From contig NZ_JAHLEB010000018.1 in assembly GCF_018861735.1 (NCBI RefSeq), positions 1 through 64,000 on the forward strand: DNA of 64,000 bases. Direction: 5' to 3'. This document shows, piece by piece, positions 1 through 8,980 of the stretch (its first letter is position 1; each line of letters starts with the position of its first letter). Below the pieces are notes generated by a model that saw only the letters and a program-made list of their open reading frames with translations, was not told the DNA's origin and did no database searches. The position numbers and the translations under genes were made by a program. Source of the DNA: Clostridium lacusfryxellense. Lineage in GTDB: Bacteria > Bacillota > Clostridia > Clostridiales > Clostridiaceae.

Positions 1-80
1 TTCCTGATAGGGTTTCCCTACTGTATGTTAATAACTTACTAATGAAAATAGAATTATTTCCACTTCCAAGAGGAAACATC

Positions 81-105
81 ACGCATTTGCGTGCTGCTTC
101 GCAGC
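81..105. other. GC-rich double hairpin tract near the left edge
   Basis: Two small perfect inverted repeats lie back to back: ACGC..GCGT at 81-92 and GCTGC-TTC-GCAGC at 93-105. They form an island much richer in G+C than the surrounding AT-rich DNA. No T tract follows, so this does not look like an ordinary terminator. It may be the remaining part of a structured intergenic element cut by the window edge. Its function is unknown. Confidence 0.35.
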
Positions 106-187
106 TCGCACGTCTACTCACATTATACTATATATTATAGAATTTTATGTTTATTTCACATATAATAACTGCTTAATTAGAATAATT

Positions 188-241
188 ACTTTAGCACTAA
201 TCGACCTTTCTATTGATTTAATAATGTGTACGTGCTAAAGT
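188..241 (+). promoter_or_regulatory. Candidate promoter/operator of the first NSS transporter
   Basis: A perfect 10-bp inverted repeat, ACTTTAGCAC at 188-197 and GTGCTAAAGT at 232-241, sits just upstream of the ribosome site of the transporter gene. A weak promoter can be drawn inside it: TTGATT at 213-218, a 17-bp spacer, and TAAAGT at 236-241. The right arm would therefore overlap the -10 element, as an operator often does. The arms could also pair in RNA. Both readings are inference. Confidence 0.35.
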
Positions 242-277
242 GTTAAAGTGTTTAGAAACGAAAGAGGAGTGATTTCG

Positions 278-1651
278 GTGGCAGAGAAAAATAAAAGAGA
301 AATGTTCTCTACAGGGTTTGCAGTTTTTTTTGCAACATTAGGTTCAGCTGTAGGTTTAGGTAACATATGGAAATTTCCTTATTTAATAGGTACTAACGGT
401 GGAGGAGCTTTTCTCTTAGTTTATCTTTTATGTGTTATATTAGTCGGCATTCCAATTATGGCATGTGAATTTTACATTGGTAGAAAATCTAGAAAAAATG
501 CAGTAGGAGCTTTTAAAAAATTAGATGCTGCTAAAGGTTGGAAAACTATCGGGTTTATGGGTACAGCTACAGCATTTCTAATTGCGTTTTTTTATAGTTG
601 CGTTGCCGGATGGGTTTACTCATATGTATTTAAAGCAATAAAGGGCGATTTTGTTGGGGTTACTTCTAGTACTGCGTCAACAAAATTCATGTCAACTTTA
701 GTTGGACCTTTGTCCCCAATAGTATGGCAGTTTATAGTTCTTGGTATAGTATCGATAATATTAATTGCAGGAGTTAAAAACGGAATTGAAAGAATAACAA
801 AAACACTTATGCCTGTACTATTTATATTAATTATTATTTGCGCCGTAAGATCCTTAACACTTCCAGGTGCATCACAAGGATTAAATTTTTTATTTCATGT
901 GGATTTCTCGCAACTAACTGGACCTGTAATACTAGCAGCTCTTGGTTTAGCATTTTTCAAACTTTCTCTAGGAATGGGAACAATGATTACTTATGGGAGT
1001 TATTTTACCACTGATAATAATATGATAGCGACTTCAGCTAAGGTTGCTATATCTGACTCATTAATTTCGATACTTGCAGGAATTGCAATATTCCCAGCAG
1101 TATTCTCATTTGGACTTAAACCTAGTGAAGGTCCTGGTCTTTTATTTATGACTATACCACTTGTATTCTCAAAGATACCTTTTGGCAGTATATTATTAGT
1201 GGCATTTTTCTTTTTATCTGCAATAGCCGCTACTACAGCACTAATATCTATGGTTCAAGTTCCAGTAGCGTATTTTACAGAAGAAAAAGGTATGGGTAGA
1301 ACTAAAGCTGTGTTATTTACAACAAGCATAATGATGGTGGTTGGAATTCTCGCAACATTATCGGCTCATCCAACAAGTGCACTTGCTAATATTCATATTA
1401 TAGGAGAAAGAGGTTTCTTTGACTCCTTCGATTATTTATCTTCAAATATATTACTTCCTATAGGTGGACTTTTAATAGCAGTTTACGTAGGATATTTTAC
1501 TAAAAAGGAAGATTTCAAACTAGAACTATCAAATCAAGGAACATTAAATAATGCTTTAGTTTTAGACGTTATATATGTATTTATCAAGTTTGTATCCCCA
1601 TTTCTTCTTATAATAGTTTTCTTAAATTCTATTGGAATATTTAAATTTTAG
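278..1651 (+). CDS. Sodium-dependent amino-acid transporter, NSS (SNF) family
   Basis: Polytopic membrane protein of about 457 residues. The N-terminus reads GSAVGLGNIWKFPYL, the unwound first-helix motif of neurotransmitter:sodium symporters that binds sodium and substrate, and roughly eleven to twelve hydrophobic segments follow, as in bacterial LeuT-like members. A longer frame opens at 248, but the ribosome site AAAGAGGAGTGA (261-272) and alignment with the paralogue at 58281 favour GTG at 278. The two copies agree at about four residues in five, differing most at the C-terminus. It is monocistronic, with a terminator right after it. It probably imports a neutral or branched-chain amino acid with sodium. 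Unlike its paralogue it has no T-box leader. The substrate is not fixed by sequence. Confidence 0.9.
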   Translation: MAEKNKREMFSTGFAVFFATLGSAVGLGNIWKFPYLIGTNGGGAFLLVYLLCVILVGIPIMACEFYIGRKSRKNAVGAFKKLDAAKGWKTIGFMGTATAFLIAFFYSCVAGWVYSYVFKAIKGDFVGVTSSTASTKFMSTLVGPLSPIVWQFIVLGIVSIILIAGVKNGIERITKTLMPVLFILIIICAVRSLTLPGASQGLNFLFHVDFSQLTGPVILAALGLAFFKLSLGMGTMITYGSYFTTDNNMIATSAKVAISDSLISILAGIAIFPAVFSFGLKPSEGPGLLFMTIPLVFSKIPFGSILLVAFFFLSAIAATTALISMVQVPVAYFTEEKGMGRTKAVLFTTSIMMVVGILATLSAHPTSALANIHIIGERGFFDSFDYLSSNILLPIGGLLIAVYVGYFTKKEDFKLELSNQGTLNNALVLDVIYVFIKFVSPFLLIIVFLNSIGIFKF

Positions 1652-1721
1652 ATAATAAATATTTCATATTATATATTAATATGTAAATTTATAATTTGCC
1701 TTTAAGTTTGTACAAAAAAAA

Positions 1722-1762
1722 ATCTCCAAGATATTTTAATTAATCTTGGAGGTTTTTATTTT
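1722..1762 (+). terminator. Intrinsic terminator after the first NSS gene
   Basis: The stem CTCCAAGAT / ATCTTGGAG (1724-1732 with 1743-1751) is followed by a T-rich run. It ends transcription of the transporter gene before the convergent pgi gene. Confidence 0.8.
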
Positions 1763-1821
1763 TTCTAATTTATATATCTGATAAAATACAAATACAGACG
1801 TCTACAATAATTTCCATTTCT

Positions 1822-3171
1822 CTAAAGCCTTTTTTCAAGTTCTTCTTTAATCTCTTCATATCCTGATTTTCCAAGAAGCGCAAACATATTCTTCTTGTAC
1901 GCTTCTACTCCTGGTTGATCAAATGGATTAACCCCTGATAAATATCCACTCATTGCACAAGCTTTTTCAAAAAAATATGCCATGTGTCCAAAATTATATG
2001 ATGTTAATGCTGGTACATTTAAAATAATATTAGGAACATCACCATCATTATGAGCAAGTACTGTTCCTTGAAAAGCTTTTTTATTAACAAAATCCATAGT
2101 TTTACCTGCTAGAAAGTTCAAACCATCTAGATCTCCACTTTCCTCTTTAACTACAACCTCAATTCTTGGCTTTTCAACATTTATAACAGTTTCAAATATA
2201 TTACGTACACCCTCTTGAATATACTGTCCCATAGAATGCAAATCTGTAGAGAAATTAACTGCTGCTGGGAATATTCCCTTTTGGTCTTTTCCTTCACTTT
2301 CGCCATAAAGCTGTTTCCACCACTCTCCGAAATATTGAAGTGATGGTTCATAGTTAACTAAAATTTCTGTAACCTTGCCTTTTCTATATAGTGCATTTCT
2401 AGCTGCTGCATATTTATAACAATCATTATTATTTATATCTTCATCGTTGTATACTTCCCTTGCATCCGCTGCTCCATTCATCATTTCATCAATGTCTATG
2501 CCTGCCGCTGCTATTGGTAATAATCCTACAGCTGTTAGCACTGTGAATCTTCCCCCTACATCACCTGGAATAACAAATGTTTCATAGCCTTCTGCATCTG
2601 CTAATTTTTTTAGAGCTCCTTTAGCAATATCAGTAGTTGCAAAAATTCTTTCTTTGGCTCCTGATTTCCCATATTTCTTTTCTAATAGTTCTTTGAATAT
2701 TCTAAAAGCAATAGCTGGCTCTGTGGTAGTTCCTGATTTTGATATTACATTTACAGAAATATCTTTTCCATCTACAGCATCAAGTAAATCCGCCATATAT
2801 GTAGAACTTAAATTATTACCAGCAAAGAATATTGCTGGTGATTTTCTTTTTTCGTTTGTTAGGCTGTTATAAAAACTATGTGTTAACATTTCTATAGCCG
2901 CTCTAGCTCCTAGGTAAGATCCACCTATTCCAACTACTATTAAAACCTGCGAATTACTTCTTATTTTTTTTGCTGCCTTTTTAATTCTTTCAAATTCTAG
3001 TTTATCATAATTTAAAGGAAGATCTATCCATCCTAAAAACTTATTCCCTGGGCCTGTTTTATCCTTAAGCATTTTGTGTGCAATAGATACCATTGGTTGT
3101 AAATAAGAAACTTCATGTTCACCTAAATATGGCCTTGTTTTGCTTAAATCTAAAGATAAATTTTTTTTCAT
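1822..3171 (-). CDS. pgi: Glucose-6-phosphate isomerase
   Basis: A 449-residue cytosolic enzyme interconverting glucose 6-phosphate and fructose 6-phosphate. Length and order fit the short bacterial and Firmicute form. Visible signatures are GGSYLGARA, the sugar-phosphate loop [14 protein letters not shown], and a C-terminal block [14 protein letters not shown] that carries the late active-site region. The start has a GGAGGAA site a few bases upstream. It lies downstream of the sorbitol operon but behind a hairpin, so it is probably its own unit with some read-through. Its product feeds the fructose 6-phosphate pool also supplied by SrlD. Confidence 0.96.
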   Translation of the reverse strand: MKKNLSLDLSKTRPYLGEHEVSYLQPMVSIAHKMLKDKTGPGNKFLGWIDLPLNYDKLEFERIKKAAKKIRSNSQVLIVVGIGGSYLGARAAIEMLTHSFYNSLTNEKRKSPAIFFAGNNLSSTYMADLLDAVDGKDISVNVISKSGTTTEPAIAFRIFKELLEKKYGKSGAKERIFATTDIAKGALKKLADAEGYETFVIPGDVGGRFTVLTAVGLLPIAAAGIDIDEMMNGAADAREVYNDEDINNNDCYKYAAARNALYRKGKVTEILVNYEPSLQYFGEWWKQLYGESEGKDQKGIFPAAVNFSTDLHSMGQYIQEGVRNIFETVINVEKPRIEVVVKEESGDLDGLNFLAGKTMDFVNKKAFQGTVLAHNDGDVPNIILNVPALTSYNFGHMAYFFEKACAMSGYLSGVNPFDQPGVEAYKKNMFALLGKSGYEEIKEELEKRL

Positions 3172-3210
3172 TAATATTCCTCCCTTATATAATTATATTA
3201 AATAATCTAT

Positions 3211-3246
3211 AGACTAACCACTTTTTTAAAGTGGTTAGTCTATATC
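3211..3246 (-). terminator. Terminator between the sorbitol operon and pgi
   Basis: The inverted repeat GACTAACCACTTT / AAAGTGGTTAGTC (about 3212-3240) lies between the end of srlD and the start of pgi. On the minus strand the following tract is only moderately T-rich, so read-through into pgi is possible. Confidence 0.65.
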
Positions 3247-3260
3247 ATCATTTATTTACT

Positions 3261-4082
3261 TTATCCTCTTGTTTTTCCACCAGCTATATTGTATGTTACA
3301 CCATGGATATAACTTGATCTTCCAGATGCAATATAACAAGCTAAATCCGCAACTTCTGTAAGTTCTCCTGATCTTCCTAGTGATGTGATTGAAGGTTTAC
3401 TATATCCTTTTCTTAGTTCATCTACAGTAATTCCACGAGTGTAAGCTAAAGCTGATTCATATTCTATAGTTCGTAGCCCAGTTGCCTCTAGAATACCTGG
3501 TGCTATTCCAACAACCCTAACACCTTGTTTACCTAATTCTTTTGACCAAGATCTTGTAAATGAGTTAACAGCATTTTTTGTAGCTGCATAAACACTTTGT
3601 CCTTCTGAACCTTCAAGTCCACTTTCAGATGACATATTTATTATAACTCCAGAACCTTCTTTTACCATTTCCCTTGCCACAGCTTGTGTGCATAAAAACA
3701 CACCCTTTTGATTTACATTTACTATCTTATCGAATGTAACTTCGTCAAATTCATATTTTCCATGTGGATCTTTTTTGTCAACTAATAACCTTGGAATGTT
3801 GATTCCAGCATTATTTACTAAAACATCAATCTTTTTAAAAACTTCTTTTGCTTTTAATACCATTTCATTAACACTATTACTATTTGTTACATCTGTCTTT
3901 ATATAAATCATTTTTCCACTTTTTTCATTTATGTTAAATTCAGGCTCATTTGGATTCATATCGCTTACTACTACATTAGCTCCATTGTCTAATAAACTTT
4001 GTGCTACAGCTTTACCTATTCCAGATGATCCGCCTGTAACAATTGCTGTTTTTCCTTCGAGTTCCAACCATGACTTGTCCAT
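3261..4082 (-). CDS. srlD: Sorbitol-6-phosphate 2-dehydrogenase (SDR family)
   Basis: A 273-residue classical short-chain dehydrogenase. The nucleotide-binding motif TGGSSGIG lies near residues 16-23, the NNAGI motif near residue 90, and the catalytic S..Y..K as SS (about 152) and YAATK (about 165). An AAGGAG site precedes the ATG. As the last gene of the sorbitol PTS operon it should oxidise sorbitol 6-phosphate to fructose 6-phosphate with NAD. A 93-bp gap separates it from srlB. The assignment rests on the SDR signature plus context; a related ketose-phosphate substrate cannot be excluded. Confidence 0.88.
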   Translation of the reverse strand: MDKSWLELEGKTAIVTGGSSGIGKAVAQSLLDNGANVVVSDMNPNEPEFNINEKSGKMIYIKTDVTNSNSVNEMVLKAKEVFKKIDVLVNNAGINIPRLLVDKKDPHGKYEFDEVTFDKIVNVNQKGVFLCTQAVAREMVKEGSGVIINMSSESGLEGSEGQSVYAATKNAVNSFTRSWSKELGKQGVRVVGIAPGILEATGLRTIEYESALAYTRGITVDELRKGYSKPSITSLGRSGELTEVADLACYIASGRSSYIHGVTYNIAGGKTRG

Positions 4083-4175
4083 ATTCTTTATTCTCCTTAT
4101 TGTTCATTATTTTATCAGATACTATTCAATTGACTTCATTCTCTATAGTAGTTATAATTAAGTTGAATATTTTTT

Positions 4176-4541
4176 TTAGCGTCTTAATATTTTTATTATT
4201 GTACCATTCTCAGGTGGTACAATTTCTTTTTTTTCTAAGAACAATGTTCCAGCAATATTAGCTTCTGTTTCGCCACTAAATTTGAATGTTATGTGACCTA
4301 ATTCTTTTAAATTTTTATTTACATATTCCCCTACTGCAGTAATCTTGTACTGGGTCTCTCCTAAAAATAAGTTATCATCTACTTCAATATTCTTGGTTAA
4401 TTCATTTTTATTATGGAGAAAACAATAATCCTTTAGATCTTCTGGTGCATTTTCTTTGAAAATTATAAACATATCGCTTTTAATAAAATCTTTTACTCTT
4501 TTACCGATGTAAGTCACTTCTGTTTTATAAATTATGTCCAT
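4176..4541 (-). CDS. srlB: PTS glucitol/sorbitol EIIA component
   Basis: A 121-residue soluble protein matching the size of the glucitol-type EIIA (E. coli SrlB, about 123 residues). It begins MDIIYKTEVTYIGKRV and contains the family phrases ELGHITFKF and AGTLFLE. It carries the phosphoryl group from HPr to the EIIB unit encoded upstream. It sits between the EIIC gene and srlD, in the usual glucitol operon order. Confidence 0.9.
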   Translation of the reverse strand: MDIIYKTEVTYIGKRVKDFIKSDMFIIFKENAPEDLKDYCFLHNKNELTKNIEVDDNLFLGETQYKITAVGEYVNKNLKELGHITFKFSGETEANIAGTLFLEKKEIVPPENGTIIKILRR

Positions 4542-4570
4542 ATCTACATCCCTTCCTAACTAGATTTATA

Positions 4571-5140
4571 TTAGCTGTACAACCCAAAACTTGCTAGCCA
4601 TGCAATAATTACAGTAGGAGCACCTGTTAAAAATCTTGAATATAATACTGATGGTACACCAACTTGAACTGTATCAGGCTCTGCCTCAGCTAAACCTAAA
4701 CCTACGGGTATAAAATCACATGCCGCCTGTGAATTAATTGCAAATAGTGCTGGCAACGCTAAATGTGGTGGAATTGTTCCTTTACCTATCTCAACTCCTA
4801 TTAAAGTTCCAACTATCTGCGCTATAACTGCACCAGGTCCCAAAAATGGAGAAAGTAATGGGAATGAACAAATCAATGATATAATTATTAACCCGAAAAC
4901 ATTTCCTGCTAGCGGTGTTAATAAATGCGCAAACCAATTTCCTATACCAGAAGCATTAATTATACCGATTAGAGTAGCAACGAAAGCCATAAATGGTAAA
5001 ATTGTATGAATAACTGTATCTATTGTATCTCTACCAGCTTGGAAACATAATGATGTAAATGCTCCAATTCCAATACCTATTTTAGCCACTAGACCTGAAC
5101 TTTGTTGGCTGATTTTTTTGTTACTATCATATTTTTTCAT
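4571..5140 (-). CDS. srlE: PTS glucitol/sorbitol EIIC, C-terminal part of EIIBC as a separate gene
   Basis: A 189-residue membrane protein equivalent to the C-terminal two thirds of E. coli SrlE. Shared phrases are [35 protein letters not shown] and [19 protein letters not shown]. The frame opens [16 protein letters not shown], corresponding to the linker just after the EIIB domain, and has its own AGGAGG site. It is therefore a true separate cistron, 18 bp downstream of the IIB gene. With SrlA it should form the sorbitol channel. The split is unusual compared with the fused enterobacterial protein. Confidence 0.88.
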   Translation of the reverse strand: MKKYDSNKKISQQSSGLVAKIGIGIGAFTSLCFQAGRDTIDTVIHTILPFMAFVATLIGIINASGIGNWFAHLLTPLAGNVFGLIIISLICSFPLLSPFLGPGAVIAQIVGTLIGVEIGKGTIPPHLALPALFAINSQAACDFIPVGLGLAEAEPDTVQVGVPSVLYSRFLTGAPTVIIAWLASFGLYS

Positions 5141-5158
5141 TTAAATAACCTCCTGTTA

Positions 5159-5530
5159 TTATTCTATTACTTGTATGTTGGCTGATTTAACTGCTGACAC
5201 ATAAATATCTTCTTTCATAAACATTGCTAGTGGACCACTTTTCCCTGTTGCTAGGATATTAACTGTAGGTATTTTTTTTTGAGGATAAATACCACATCTC
5301 AAAGTGCCACCACAATTAACTATCACACAAGCAATTTCACTATCACGAACTCCTCGAGTAAATCCATCAACTAATTCACACCCACTAAGCTCTGCAATAG
5401 TTACAGCTACTTCTGGCCTTGCGCCACCAGTTATATAAACTATTTTATTTTTTACCTCAGTTGGTTCAATAATTAACGGTCCACCCCAACCACCTGATCC
5501 TTTTGTAATTTTAAGTTTTTTATATTCCAT
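5159..5530 (-). CDS. srlE: PTS glucitol/sorbitol EIIB domain as a separate gene
   Basis: A 123-residue protein equivalent to the N-terminal domain of SrlE. The block DCGGTLRCGIYP in the E. coli protein appears here as NCGGTLRCGIYP, and the cysteine within TLRCGIYP is the expected phosphorylation site. The GSGGWGGPL motif near the start is also a family feature. It ends in a clean TAA followed by a ribosome site for the next gene, not in a ragged frameshift. It accepts phosphate from SrlB and phosphorylates sorbitol during transport. Together with the downstream gene (189 residues) it adds up to about 312, close to full-length SrlE. Confidence 0.88.
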   Translation of the reverse strand: MEYKKLKITKGSGGWGGPLIIEPTEVKNKIVYITGGARPEVAVTIAELSGCELVDGFTRGVRDSEIACVIVNCGGTLRCGIYPQKKIPTVNILATGKSGPLAMFMKEDIYVSAVKSANIQVIE

Positions 5531-5578
5531 ATTAATCTTCCTCCTTAATTAATTAGTTACTAAACATATTTCTCATTA

Positions 5579-6163
5579 CTAAGTTGTTTCAGTATCATTT
5601 GAATGATCTATATCCATAACAGATTTAAGCTTAATACCTTGTTGTTTTTCCACTACCGAAGTTGTAAAGTCTGTAATCCAGCCTCTAAAGAAGTTTGTAA
5701 CCATACCTACCAAAAGATATCTTACTGCCAAATCACCAGTTGTAAAACCAAGCTTTGTTATCCCAGCAGCCACTCCTAAAAAAACAAATAGTTCGCCTGG
5801 ATTAACATGTGGGAATATACCATTCATAGTTTGGCATGAAAAACTTGAAGCTGCATAATAACTAGGTTTGTATTTTTCTGGTAAAAACCTCCCCAAAGAC
5901 AATGTCATGGGATTTGCAAAAATGAATGTCCCAATTACAGGTAATATAAGATACCTTGAAATCGGATTAGATGATGATTTTTTAGCAAGATTTTCAATTT
6001 TATCAGTTCCAATCAACTTAATTATTACATTCATCGCTACTAAAAGTGCAACTAATAGTGGGATTATCCCTGTTACAAAAGACATGAATTGTATACCACC
6101 TGCTCTAAATAAGCCCATGAAATTATCTGCTAAATTAGCAATTGTTGTAAATATTTGTGACAT
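5579..6163 (-). CDS. srlA: PTS glucitol/sorbitol EIIC2 component
   Basis: A 194-residue integral membrane protein matching E. coli SrlA. Shared phrases include [30 protein letters not shown] and [16 protein letters not shown]. It forms the second membrane half of the sorbitol permease. It has a proper AGGAGG-type site and lies 30 bp after gutM. The C-terminal tail is slightly longer and more acidic than in the enterobacterial protein. Confidence 0.92.
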   Translation of the reverse strand: MSQIFTTIANLADNFMGLFRAGGIQFMSFVTGIIPLLVALLVAMNVIIKLIGTDKIENLAKKSSSNPISRYLILPVIGTFIFANPMTLSLGRFLPEKYKPSYYAASSFSCQTMNGIFPHVNPGELFVFLGVAAGITKLGFTTGDLAVRYLLVGMVTNFFRGWITDFTTSVVEKQQGIKLKSVMDIDHSNDTETT

Positions 6164-6193
6164 AACAACTTACCTCCTAGAATAAATTTATTT

Positions 6194-6622
6194 TTATACT
6201 ACTAATTGTTTATCTATTTCTTTTTCGTCATGACTTTTCTCATCCTCACCTCCCTTAAATGTATTATAAATTTTCGTAGCATCAAGAATTGCTATTCTCA
6301 TTAGCTTGTTGAACCCCTTTAACTTTTCCTTTGTTATATTTGAAAGGGACATCCCTTCAAGTCCTTTAAATTCTTTAACTCTTGCAAAAACCGATACTCC
6401 TTGCATTTTTCTAGAACTAATAACAGTGCCTTCTTCGTCAATGAGTATTAGCACAACAGTACCAGCACGAATGTATCCTTTTTTTCTACCTATAGCCACT
6501 TTGCCAATTCTTCTTAGCTCGATATAGTTTTTATTAAAATCCTTTATTTGCATTAAACCAAATAAACAATTAACTAACCATGCAATAACACCTAAAATGA
6601 TTAGGATTATAACTGGATTCAT
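6194..6622 (-). CDS. gutM: Glucitol operon activator protein GutM
   Basis: A 142-residue protein with one N-terminal membrane segment (about residues 3-20), the GRKKGYIRAG stretch, and the GVSVFARVKE region that matches SrlM/GutM of enteric bacteria. The start overlaps the gutR stop by four bases (ATGA), which indicates translational coupling. GutM is an auxiliary activator of sorbitol operons in E. coli; here it probably assists GutR. Its mechanism is poorly known. Confidence 0.82.
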   Translation of the reverse strand: MNPVIILIILGVIAWLVNCLFGLMQIKDFNKNYIELRRIGKVAIGRKKGYIRAGTVVLILIDEEGTVISSRKMQGVSVFARVKEFKGLEGMSLSNITKEKLKGFNKLMRIAILDATKIYNTFKGGEDEKSHDEKEIDKQLVV

Positions 6623-8586
6623 ACTAAGACCTCCTTTAACAATAGATTTTTAAATTCACTGTAATCCTTTAACTTAGACATATTAATGATAACTTGTTTA
6701 TTTTGAGTTAGCTTTAGTAGTTGTTCATAAGTTCTAATTAGTAAATCCTTATCTATATTTTCTTCTGATGGAATCATTAATAAAATAATAATTTTGACTT
6801 CTTTTCCTTCCCAAACAATAGGTTTTTTCAGTACTCCAAAAGCTATACGAAGTGGTTTTTCTTTATTATTAATCGCATGAGGTAGTGCCACATAATTACC
6901 AAAGATGTTTGTTCCTTTTAATTCTCTCTCAATTATTCTACTTTTAAATTCTATATCTACTTCTTCAAGTTCTAACAACTTATCTAACATAAAGTTTAAA
7001 CTGTCCATATAATTATCTTCTTCTAAAATAAAGAAATGTTCTTTCTTCACTATAATGCTTAGAATAGGATCATTTGCCTGAAGATAATTTGCATTATATT
7101 CTTTTAAATTCATTTTTTCTTGTATGGTCTTCTTTAAAACATCGTCATCAAATATTACATTAATCATAATAATTGGTGTTTCAGTATTAAAGGTAATATC
7201 AACTGTAGTAAACACAATGTCATATTTTAATAATAATTCTTTTGTAAGTTTGGTATCCGAATAATTATCAATTATAACCTCTCTACCTAACAGCCTTCTG
7301 AGTTTAATATTTAAAAACTGTGAACTTCCAAGTCCCGTGCCACATACTAGCGCAATTTTTTTAATCTTTTCTCCATCATAATTATCTTGTTCTATATAAC
7401 TTGCAAAATAAAGTGCCATGTATGCAATTTCATCTTCTCCTGATTTTAAACCATAATTATTTTCTACTACTTTAGCCGCTATTTTTGCCATTTCATAAGG
7501 TAATGGATAATTCTTTTTTATATCATTTATAAGTTCATTTTTATTTTTTATATTAAATATCAATCTATTAAGCATAAAATTCAAATGATAAATAAAATTT
7601 TTAACAATTGCATTGCCATATTTAATTGATACGCCTAAATTTTCATTTATTTCATTAATAATTTGTTCTGCAAGCAACTTCACACTTTCCTTAATAATTA
7701 AATTATTAGGATTAATTGATGCCCTTCTACCTATTAATGGTAGAATTACAAAAGAAACTTCATATTCATTAAAACTATAATTAGTTATTTCAATTAACAT
7801 TTCCAATATTTTTGCCGCAAGATTATATTCCTCATTATCAATTATATCCTCATATTTTTTATCTAAAGTAATAATATTTTTATTATCATCTACTCTTATT
7901 AACATAACCATAATGTAATTCATGGTTTCAATAAGAGTTTCATCTGCCAGGTGGATTTCGCTGATTGCAAATAATTTAATTAAACCAATTCTAATCTTCT
8001 CATAATACTCATTGTTTATGGTTATTACACAAGAATTTGAAGTAGAATTTTTTACAAATTCTTTATTTAAATAATCCAGAATAAATAAACGAATATTTAA
8101 TTCATTTCCTTCAATAGTTATACCTAAATTCTGCTTCCCTTTAATTCTAATATCATACAACTTAAACAAGGCCTCAATTTTTTTTAAATCATTTATCAGT
8201 GTAGTTCTACCTATATTAATTTTATCAGCTAGCTCATCTATCTTTATAACCTCTTTTGATTTTATCAGTATTTGGATAATATACATTAAACGATCTTCAG
8301 GAGAATTTAGAATAGTTAGATCACTATTTTGCACCGATGCTTCATCAATAAATTTATCAAATTTATTTTGATTATGCACAATAATTCTATAACCGGCCTC
8401 CTTAACTTGAACTATCACTGCCATATTTTCCTTAGTGAGGATAATATTAAGCTCTTTTATGTAATTACGGATCGTCCTTGAACTTACACCAACGAATTCT
8501 GCCAATTCATCTAGTTCATTAAATTTCTTGGAGTTTACTTTTATTAAAACTTTTAATAATCTGCTATCAATTGGAATCATTGTCAT
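6619..8586 (-). CDS. gutR: PRD-containing sorbitol operon regulator GutR
   Basis: A regulator of about 655 residues in the BglG/MtlR style. It has two N-terminal helix-turn-helix units, two PTS regulation domains, a Gat-type EIIB domain with the cysteine loop ALVCGTGLGSS, and a C-terminal EIIA-type domain with the histidine in ALPHA. A longer frame opens at 8733, but AGGAGGTGG sits just before ATG 8586. As first gene of the sorbitol operon it should be a DNA-binding activator controlled by phosphorylation. PRD2 has YHLNFML, but the usual ALHF motif is ALYF, so one phosphorylatable histidine is missing. A -10 like box (TATAAT, 8620-8625) lies upstream on the minus strand. Confidence 0.9.
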   Translation of the reverse strand: MTMIPIDSRLLKVLIKVNSKKFNELDELAEFVGVSSRTIRNYIKELNIILTKENMAVIVQVKEAGYRIIVHNQNKFDKFIDEASVQNSDLTILNSPEDRLMYIIQILIKSKEVIKIDELADKINIGRTTLINDLKKIEALFKLYDIRIKGKQNLGITIEGNELNIRLFILDYLNKEFVKNSTSNSCVITINNEYYEKIRIGLIKLFAISEIHLADETLIETMNYIMVMLIRVDDNKNIITLDKKYEDIIDNEEYNLAAKILEMLIEITNYSFNEYEVSFVILPLIGRRASINPNNLIIKESVKLLAEQIINEINENLGVSIKYGNAIVKNFIYHLNFMLNRLIFNIKNKNELINDIKKNYPLPYEMAKIAAKVVENNYGLKSGEDEIAYMALYFASYIEQDNYDGEKIKKIALVCGTGLGSSQFLNIKLRRLLGREVIIDNYSDTKLTKELLLKYDIVFTTVDITFNTETPIIMINVIFDDDVLKKTIQEKMNLKEYNANYLQANDPILSIIVKKEHFFILEEDNYMDSLNFMLDKLLELEEVDIEFKSRIIERELKGTNIFGNYVALPHAINNKEKPLRIAFGVLKKPIVWEGKEVKIIILLMIPSEENIDKDLLIRTYEQLLKLTQNKQVIINMSKLKDYSEFKNLLLKEVLV

Positions 8587-8670
8587 GTAATCTATCCACC
8601 TCCTCTTAACTACAATTTTATTATACCTTACTATTTTAGGTTTATTAATACATACTTTTTCAATAGTGAA

Positions 8671-8686
8671 ATGAAAACGTTGTACT
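8671..8686. promoter_or_regulatory. Imperfect catabolite-responsive (cre-like) site upstream of gutR
   Basis: ATGAAAACGTTGTACT matches the CcpA cre consensus WTGNAANCGNWNNCAW except at the CA near the end. It lies about 45 bp upstream of the probable -10 box of the sorbitol operon. Carbon catabolite control of a sorbitol operon is expected, but with two mismatches this is only a candidate. Confidence 0.3.
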
Positions 8687-8822
8687 AATGTATACATTAT
8701 CATATTTCCAAGATTTAATAGGTACCCCAACATTGCTTTAGTTTTTATATTACAGTTTTATCTTAACTTACTTAATCTATACAACTTCCTAATAATGCTA
8801 CATCCACACAGTTCTAATAATG

Positions 8823-8858
8823 GTATTCTTAAATTCTATAGGAATATTAAAATTTTAA
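8823..8858 (+). pseudogene. C-terminal remnant of a third NSS transporter gene
   Basis: This 36-bp stretch matches the end of the first NSS gene (1616-1651) at 32 of 36 positions by direct comparison. It translates in frame to VFLNSIGILKF plus stop, against VFLNSIGIFKF in the intact gene. A few residues further upstream (VLIM) still fit loosely, then similarity is lost. No other coding capacity surrounds it. It is best read as the last trace of a duplicated and deleted transporter copy. Confidence 0.55.
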
Positions 8859-8862
8859 ATAA

Positions 8863-8904
8863 AAATAGAAGTAAGGGAGGCATTGGCCTCCTTTACTTCT
8901 ATTT
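8863..8904. terminator. Bidirectional terminator after the potassium-channel gene
   Basis: A strong stem formed by AATAGAAGTAAGGGAGG and CCTCCTTTACTTCTATT, with A-rich and T-rich flanks on both sides. On the minus strand it ends the channel transcript. On the plus strand it directly follows the NSS remnant, and may be that lost gene's terminator. The remaining DNA between 8587 and 8980 holds the gutR promoter region and no other gene that I can see. Confidence 0.75.
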
Positions 8905-8980
8905 ATGAAAAAAACAACATTTTGTATAACATTATTTTAAACTAAATTTTTACTATATTTAAACAATTTCAATTAATTCT

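Noticed and set aside
8587-8733. Longer N-terminus for GutR from 8733
   Set aside because: The extra 49 residues contain the promoter-like TATAAT region, have no ribosome site, and AGGAGGTGG fits ATG 8586.
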